25,413 nt of DNA from a virus, in IMG/VR virus record IMGVR_UViG_3300017963_000713, positions 1-25,413 of that record. One strand, written 5' to 3'. The position numbers were made by a program, and so were the translations under genes. Within the stretch, counting starts at the first letter, position 1. Each line of letters begins with the position of its first letter. This document shows, in pieces, positions 21,639 to 25,413 of this stretch. Below the pieces are notes generated by a model. That model made no database searches. It saw nothing but the letters and a program-made list of their open reading frames with translations, and had not been told where the DNA came from.

Positions 21639-23393
21639 ATGGCTGCTCCCACTATTGTTGATGTTTATCCAGCGAATGAAGCTACGGGAGTGGTTATTGG
21701 CGATACCATTCAGGTCACGTTTGACCAAGAGATGGACGAAACCGCCATTAACGAAGGTACTTTTGTTGTCTCTGGTCCTGATGAAGACTTAATCTTTGGT
21801 CCAGATCCTTGGCACGGCCCACAAGATGAACCTGGTGTGGATGACGAAGATATTCTTTCGTCTCCTTATATCAGTGGTTTTGTTAAGGGCACAATCTCTT
21901 TTCAAAGGGTAGACGAAGATGGCGACGTAGTAGATGTTGATGATACTACAGGTGATGGTACTCTATATCGAACCCGTGCTATCTTTACTCCTGCTACGCC
22001 TTTTCAGCCTAATAAGACTTATACCGTACTAGTTGCTGGTGACGAAAGCAGTTTAGATACTGTAGATGTAGGCGCATGTGCCCGGACTGTCTTTGATACG
22101 ATAAATACGGTTGCCGGTAATACTGGTCGAGTTACTTTTCTAGGTAACTATAGTGGCAATATTGCTCGAAATTATATAGTAAAGATTACTGCTGCTGGCG
22201 AGACTGGCGATGCAGAATACGAATGGTACAGAGAAGGATTTCCAGGAGAAGCAGTTAGAGGTATTACTACCTATGGGTACAGGGAGCTTGAGTATGGTGT
22301 CAAGATTACCTGTAACCTTGATGGTGAGTTTGATGTAGGTGATGAGTTTAAAGTTGTTTGTATTCCTGCTGTTAGGATGGCAAACAACTACCAGTGGGAG
22401 TTCACCACTGGAAGCGGAGCAATTGAGACTCCAACTTCTAGCTATTCAACTACTGGTTTAGAAGAAGTAGAAGTAGGGGTAGATGCAGAATATCTTCAGG
22501 TGGCTTCAGCTGAACCACCCTTTAGGTCTACTAATCTATCAGTTGCAGTTGCATCTTCCATAGTAATCACTTTTAATAAGACTCTAGACGATAGCACTGT
22601 TACAGATGATACTGTGACAGTGTGGACCGAGCCTGTTAATGGTAATCCTGATATCCCTGCAGAAGGAACACTGACTAAGGTTCTATCTGTTTCTGGGACA
22701 GATCTGACTATTACTTTGGACGAAGATGATCTGGCACAGAACAATATAGTCTTCGTTCAGTTGGACAGTACTATTGCTGGTACAGACGCCGCCACTCTAG
22801 AAGAAGATTATTTCTATTATATAACAACGACTTACGACCCTCTCTATTCCGCTATTAGGCGGATTAGGCTAGATCTAGGAAGGCTTATACTAGAGGTCCC
22901 CGACGATACGATAAATCTCGCTTTGTTTGAGGCTAGTCTTTCGGCTGATGCCAATAGCTTTCAAGATACCCTAACAGATGGTGCTGCTTATTATGCTTAT
23001 GCCAAGAGAGAATATACTACTTGTTTGGCTGAGTTAATACTTGTTAGGGCTTTATTGGGTGACTTCAGCTTTGCCGGCAAAATGTCTAAGACTTTAGGGG
23101 ATTTGCAAGTTTCTAGAGCAGGTCCTGACCTTAAGTTGAGGGAAAGCCAATTAGAAGAGTGTGTGGCAAGATGGCAGATTCCATTACAGACAGGCGGAGA
23201 CATTAGTCCTGATACTAGCTTAAAGCCCCAATATACTGTAAAAGGGGCATTGGCTTCCGATGCTATAGGGTTTGGCCGAGAATGGGAGCCTACTAGCTAC
23301 GAAGGAGAAGGCTACCAAAGGTCCATGGCAAATACAGACGAGCAGGCTACTGCCAGGAGATGGGTTAGGACTTTTAGGAAACGATCTAGATAA
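21639..23393 (+). CDS. Connector-like protein with bacterial Ig-like (Big_5) domains
   Basis: Encodes 584 residues. GAGGAGG at 21627-21633 serves the ATG. Residues 4-50 match the SbsA/Big_5 Ig pattern (VDVYPANEATGVVIGDTIQV, then TFDQEMDETAI); the domain appears interrupted by a longer insert to about 260. A second Ig-like domain spans about 285-395 (NLSVAVASSIVITFNKTLDD). From about 400 the protein changes to helix (IRRIRLDLGRLILEVPDDTI, AYYAYAKREYTTCLAELILV), like small head-tail adaptors, ending with a basic tail (ARRWVRTFRKRSR). It probably joins the head and tail and displays Ig domains, as inferred from the neighbours. Ig domains on phage virions often bind surfaces weakly. Confidence 0.65.
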   Translation: MAAPTIVDVYPANEATGVVIGDTIQVTFDQEMDETAINEGTFVVSGPDEDLIFGPDPWHGPQDEPGVDDEDILSSPYISGFVKGTISFQRVDEDGDVVDVDDTTGDGTLYRTRAIFTPATPFQPNKTYTVLVAGDESSLDTVDVGACARTVFDTINTVAGNTGRVTFLGNYSGNIARNYIVKITAAGETGDAEYEWYREGFPGEAVRGITTYGYRELEYGVKITCNLDGEFDVGDEFKVVCIPAVRMANNYQWEFTTGSGAIETPTSSYSTTGLEEVEVGVDAEYLQVASAEPPFRSTNLSVAVASSIVITFNKTLDDSTVTDDTVTVWTEPVNGNPDIPAEGTLTKVLSVSGTDLTITLDEDDLAQNNIVFVQLDSTIAGTDAATLEEDYFYYITTTYDPLYSAIRRIRLDLGRLILEVPDDTINLALFEASLSADANSFQDTLTDGAAYYAYAKREYTTCLAELILVRALLGDFSFAGKMSKTLGDLQVSRAGPDLKLRESQLEECVARWQIPLQTGGDISPDTSLKPQYTVKGALASDAIGFGREWEPTSYEGEGYQRSMANTDEQATARRWVRTFRKRSR

Positions 23394-23969
23394 ATGTCTC
23401 GATATGATTTATATGGCACAGTAGTAGGAAGTAGGTATTTGCCCTACACTTCGTCTCATCGTAAAGAACTAGATCTTAGAAACGAACTAAACCGTACTTT
23501 CTTTGGGGCTTCTGATGAAATAAGTAAGGGACGAATTGGGTTAATTCGTCGTATTCGTCGGGATAGCGATGGTCTTGCTATTAGGTGTGAGTGTAGAGAC
23601 CAAATAACAGATGAGCCATCTAGAGACTTTGTCTGCTCAGATTGTTTTGGCATGGGCTACCTATTCGACGAGCGCAAAATAGTGTATTATAAGAATGATG
23701 ATGCCTTTCGTAGATGGGGCTATGATCTCTTCTACGTGGAATATTCCGTCGAGCCAACGGATAAGGATTACATCATCGAGATAGAGAGGGACGTTGAAGG
23801 GCAGCCTGTTACTCCGATTGTTCGGAGTCGGGTGTACAAGATTGACGAGGCTGAAGACTTCCGTGCTGATAACGGAAGGGTTGAATACTGGAGAATAAGA
23901 GCTTCGTGGCAGAAGAAATGGAGTGTTTGGTATGACGTCCCGGTCCGAGAACCTGGCGCTGCCTCCTGA
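23394..23969 (+). CDS. Zinc-knuckle head-tail stopper-like protein
   Basis: Encodes 191 residues, beginning one base after the stop of the connector gene. Residues 65-89 carry C65-E-C67 and C81-SD-C84-FGMGY, a C-x-C/C-x2-C-x-G-x-G-[YF] pattern like DnaJ-type zinc knuckles seen in several phage neck proteins. The rest is strand-rich with basic patches (GRIGLIRRIRRD) and ends WYDVPVREPGAAS. Its position after the adaptor-like gene and before the tail-completion-like gene suggests a head-closure or stopper role. Not proven. Confidence 0.6.
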   Translation: MSRYDLYGTVVGSRYLPYTSSHRKELDLRNELNRTFFGASDEISKGRIGLIRRIRRDSDGLAIRCECRDQITDEPSRDFVCSDCFGMGYLFDERKIVYYKNDDAFRRWGYDLFYVEYSVEPTDKDYIIEIERDVEGQPVTPIVRSRVYKIDEAEDFRADNGRVEYWRIRASWQKKWSVWYDVPVREPGAAS

Positions 23970-24624
23970 AATCAAGTATCAAGAACTTGGTACAGTAGAG
24001 GCGCAACAGCTTATCGATAGTTTCATAGAAAGGATCGAGCGCAGGGACGCGCCTGAGGCCGGCACTCTGAATGACTTTTTTCCTCTTGTTAAGGATGCCC
24101 TAGAGTCTAAGCAGAACGCAGAGAATGTTCCAGCTGATAAAAGACTTCTGTTTGTTGAAGAAGATCCTCCGGAAGCACTAGATACTGAGGCTATTACTTT
24201 CTTCTTGGATGGTAGGGTCAACGGTAGCTATAGTAGAGGTAGACCTGGAGAAGGTAGAGTTAGAGAACTAACCCCTCATCTTAGAGGTCAGGTAGAACAC
24301 CCAGATCATCCTGGTGAGCAATTGCTTATCCTAGGAAAGTTTTGGGATAATACAATAAAGTTTAATATTTATGCAATGAACAACAAGCAGGCGCGGGAGC
24401 GTCTATTGTGGTTTGAGAATGTAATGCTTTCCTATAGATGGTATTTTGCTCATTTTGGCTATAGGGTGTTTGAAACAGGTGTTGGCAGTCGTGAAAGAGT
24501 AGAAGTTAATGACCGAAAACTAACTAAGTATCCGGTTGTTTTCGAACTGCGAACAGAAGACATCGTTTATCTAGATGCCCAAGAGCTAAAGAGAATTTCA
24601 TATTCTGGGGAAGCTAAGTTTTAA
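23932..24624 (+). CDS. Tail-completion/terminator-like protein
   Basis: Encodes 230 residues from ATG 23932, which has GGAG at 23920-23923; a GTG at 23923 is an alternative. It overlaps the previous gene by 38 bases in another frame. N-terminal half is acidic and helical; the C-terminal half has beta strands with PGEQLLILGKFWDNTIKFNI and a YRVFETGVGSRERVEV turn. Location between the neck gene and the sheath is the usual place of the tail terminator protein that caps tail assembly. The family itself is not recognised, so the call is from context. Confidence 0.5.
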   Translation: MTSRSENLALPPEIKYQELGTVEAQQLIDSFIERIERRDAPEAGTLNDFFPLVKDALESKQNAENVPADKRLLFVEEDPPEALDTEAITFFLDGRVNGSYSRGRPGEGRVRELTPHLRGQVEHPDHPGEQLLILGKFWDNTIKFNIYAMNNKQARERLLWFENVMLSYRWYFAHFGYRVFETGVGSRERVEVNDRKLTKYPVVFELRTEDIVYLDAQELKRISYSGEAKF

Positions 24625-24636
24625 GGAGGAATGCAA

Positions 24637-25413
24637 ATGGCACAGAATACATATCTTCCCGGAATTTATCATAATAAGATTGATGGGAACTTAATTCCGG
24701 AGAAGTCTCCTGCGTCTCCGCGTATGCTGATTATAGGAACTGCGGCACAGGGTCCCTCTACTATTTACCTAGTAAGGAATACGGCCACTGCCAAGAATCT
24801 ATTCGGCACAACCGGAACGCTTGTTCGCGGCATGTTTGAGGCTAAGTCTCAGGGTGCCGACGAAATGTTGCTCTATCGCATTGGCTGTACAGCAGCAACT
24901 TTGGAGCATATTGGTGATTCCTTGGGCGTAGGTGGATATACCATTACGACCTATCGTAAAGATGACGATGCGGGGTCGACTTATTCGGTATGGTACGACG
25001 ATAGCGAAGATCGACTTGTTGTGATGAACGAGGACACCGAGCTGATAGTTTATGATAATGACGCTGATGCTCCAATCGACGAAGACGAAGTAGTAGTAAG
25101 CGGTTATCGTGCTGCAGCAGGTGGTCCTGATATTGGTAATGCCAGTAATATGGTCCTGATGGAAGATGTTACGGCTGCCGGAACAGTCTTTACGGCCGGA
25201 ACTGATGGTGTAGACCTTTCCAGAATGGAAACGTATGAGGAGCTTTTTAAAGCCTACAAAGAACTTATCGAATATGAGTTTGACGTAGTTGCTCCTATGG
25301 ATGTCTATTTGGACGATCTTAATATCGTAGACCAGGGACACGCTCTTGGCGCTGTCCTTCCTAAGGTTCCTTCGGGGTCAACATATCCTACACCTGGAGC
25401 CTATACTCCAGTA
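24637..25413 (+). CDS. Contractile tail sheath protein (5' part, runs off edge)
   Basis: At least 259 codons are present, open to the window edge without a stop. AAGGAGG at 24623-24629 supports ATG 24637. The N-terminus is typical of sheath proteins: MAQNTYLPGIYHNKIDGNLI, a hydrophobic strand with RMLIIGTAAQGPS, then NTATAKNLFGTTGTLVRGMF and GADEMLLYRIG. The middle forms an acidic beta domain, followed by a helix YEELFKAYKELIEYEFDVVA with PMDVYLDD. Sheath subunits contract around the tail tube to drive it through the cell envelope, so the phage has a myovirus tail. Confidence 0.85.
   Translation, partial: MAQNTYLPGIYHNKIDGNLIPEKSPASPRMLIIGTAAQGPSTIYLVRNTATAKNLFGTTGTLVRGMFEAKSQGADEMLLYRIGCTAATLEHIGDSLGVGGYTITTYRKDDDAGSTYSVWYDDSEDRLVVMNEDTELIVYDNDADAPIDEDEVVVSGYRAAAGGPDIGNASNMVLMEDVTAAGTVFTAGTDGVDLSRMETYEELFKAYKELIEYEFDVVAPMDVYLDDLNIVDQGHALGAVLPKVPSGSTYPTPGAYTPV

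Noticed and set aside
1-25413. tRNA genes, CRISPR arrays, insertion sequences, attachment sites
   Set aside because: No cloverleaf-like segments, regularly spaced repeats, transposase genes or terminal inverted repeats were seen by eye; only the intein qualifies as mobile.

Overview
The window is one strand-coherent block of a tailed-phage (or prophage) genome. Every supported gene reads on the + strand, genes abut or overlap by a few bases, most starts carry AGGAGG-like ribosome binding sites, and the order is a DNA-packaging / head / connector / tail module. A contractile-tail sheath gene starts at 24637 and runs off the right edge, so this is a myovirus-type particle. The strong Shine-Dalgarno sites indicate a bacterial virus. 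The host cannot be named from this sequence; no tRNA, rRNA, IS element or CRISPR array was seen.

Layout. (1) 29-1401: a small heat-shock protein, a small unknown protein, a stand-alone ATPase that looks like the motor half of a terminase, and a TTG-initiated two-helix membrane micro-protein. (2) 1402-1554: the main non-coding gap, holding two palindromic elements, a terminator-like hairpin and possible promoters. (3) 1555-3362: a membrane-anchored coiled-coil protein, two unknown small proteins and a four-cysteine protein placed like a small terminase. (4) 3413-7468: a 908-residue protein that joins a PD-(D/E)XK nuclease domain to a protein-kinase-like domain with all canonical catalytic residues, followed by two Gly/Ala-rich proteins with glycine-zipper segments. 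(5) 7453-10668: the large terminase, interrupted immediately before its Walker B acidic pair by a 426-residue LAGLIDADG intein. (6) 10677-13827: four unknown proteins, probably virion-related. (7) 13820-20805: head genes: portal fused to a MuF/SPP1-gp7-type domain, prohead protease fused to a scaffold-like region, a 472-residue probable decoration protein and an HK97-fold-like major capsid protein, closed by a strong terminator. (8) 20924-25413: small charged proteins, a connector with bacterial Ig-like domains, a zinc-knuckle stopper-like protein, a tail-completion-like protein and the tail sheath.

How it fits together: the terminase cuts and pumps DNA through the portal into a procapsid built from capsid protein on the protease-scaffold fusion; connector proteins then close the head and receive the contractile tail. 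The unusual parts are the nuclease-kinase fusion beside glycine-zipper proteins (my inference: proteins packaged and ejected with the DNA, or a packaging accessory), the second terminase-like ATPase, and the intein at the terminase active site. Those are the best candidates for undescribed biology here.
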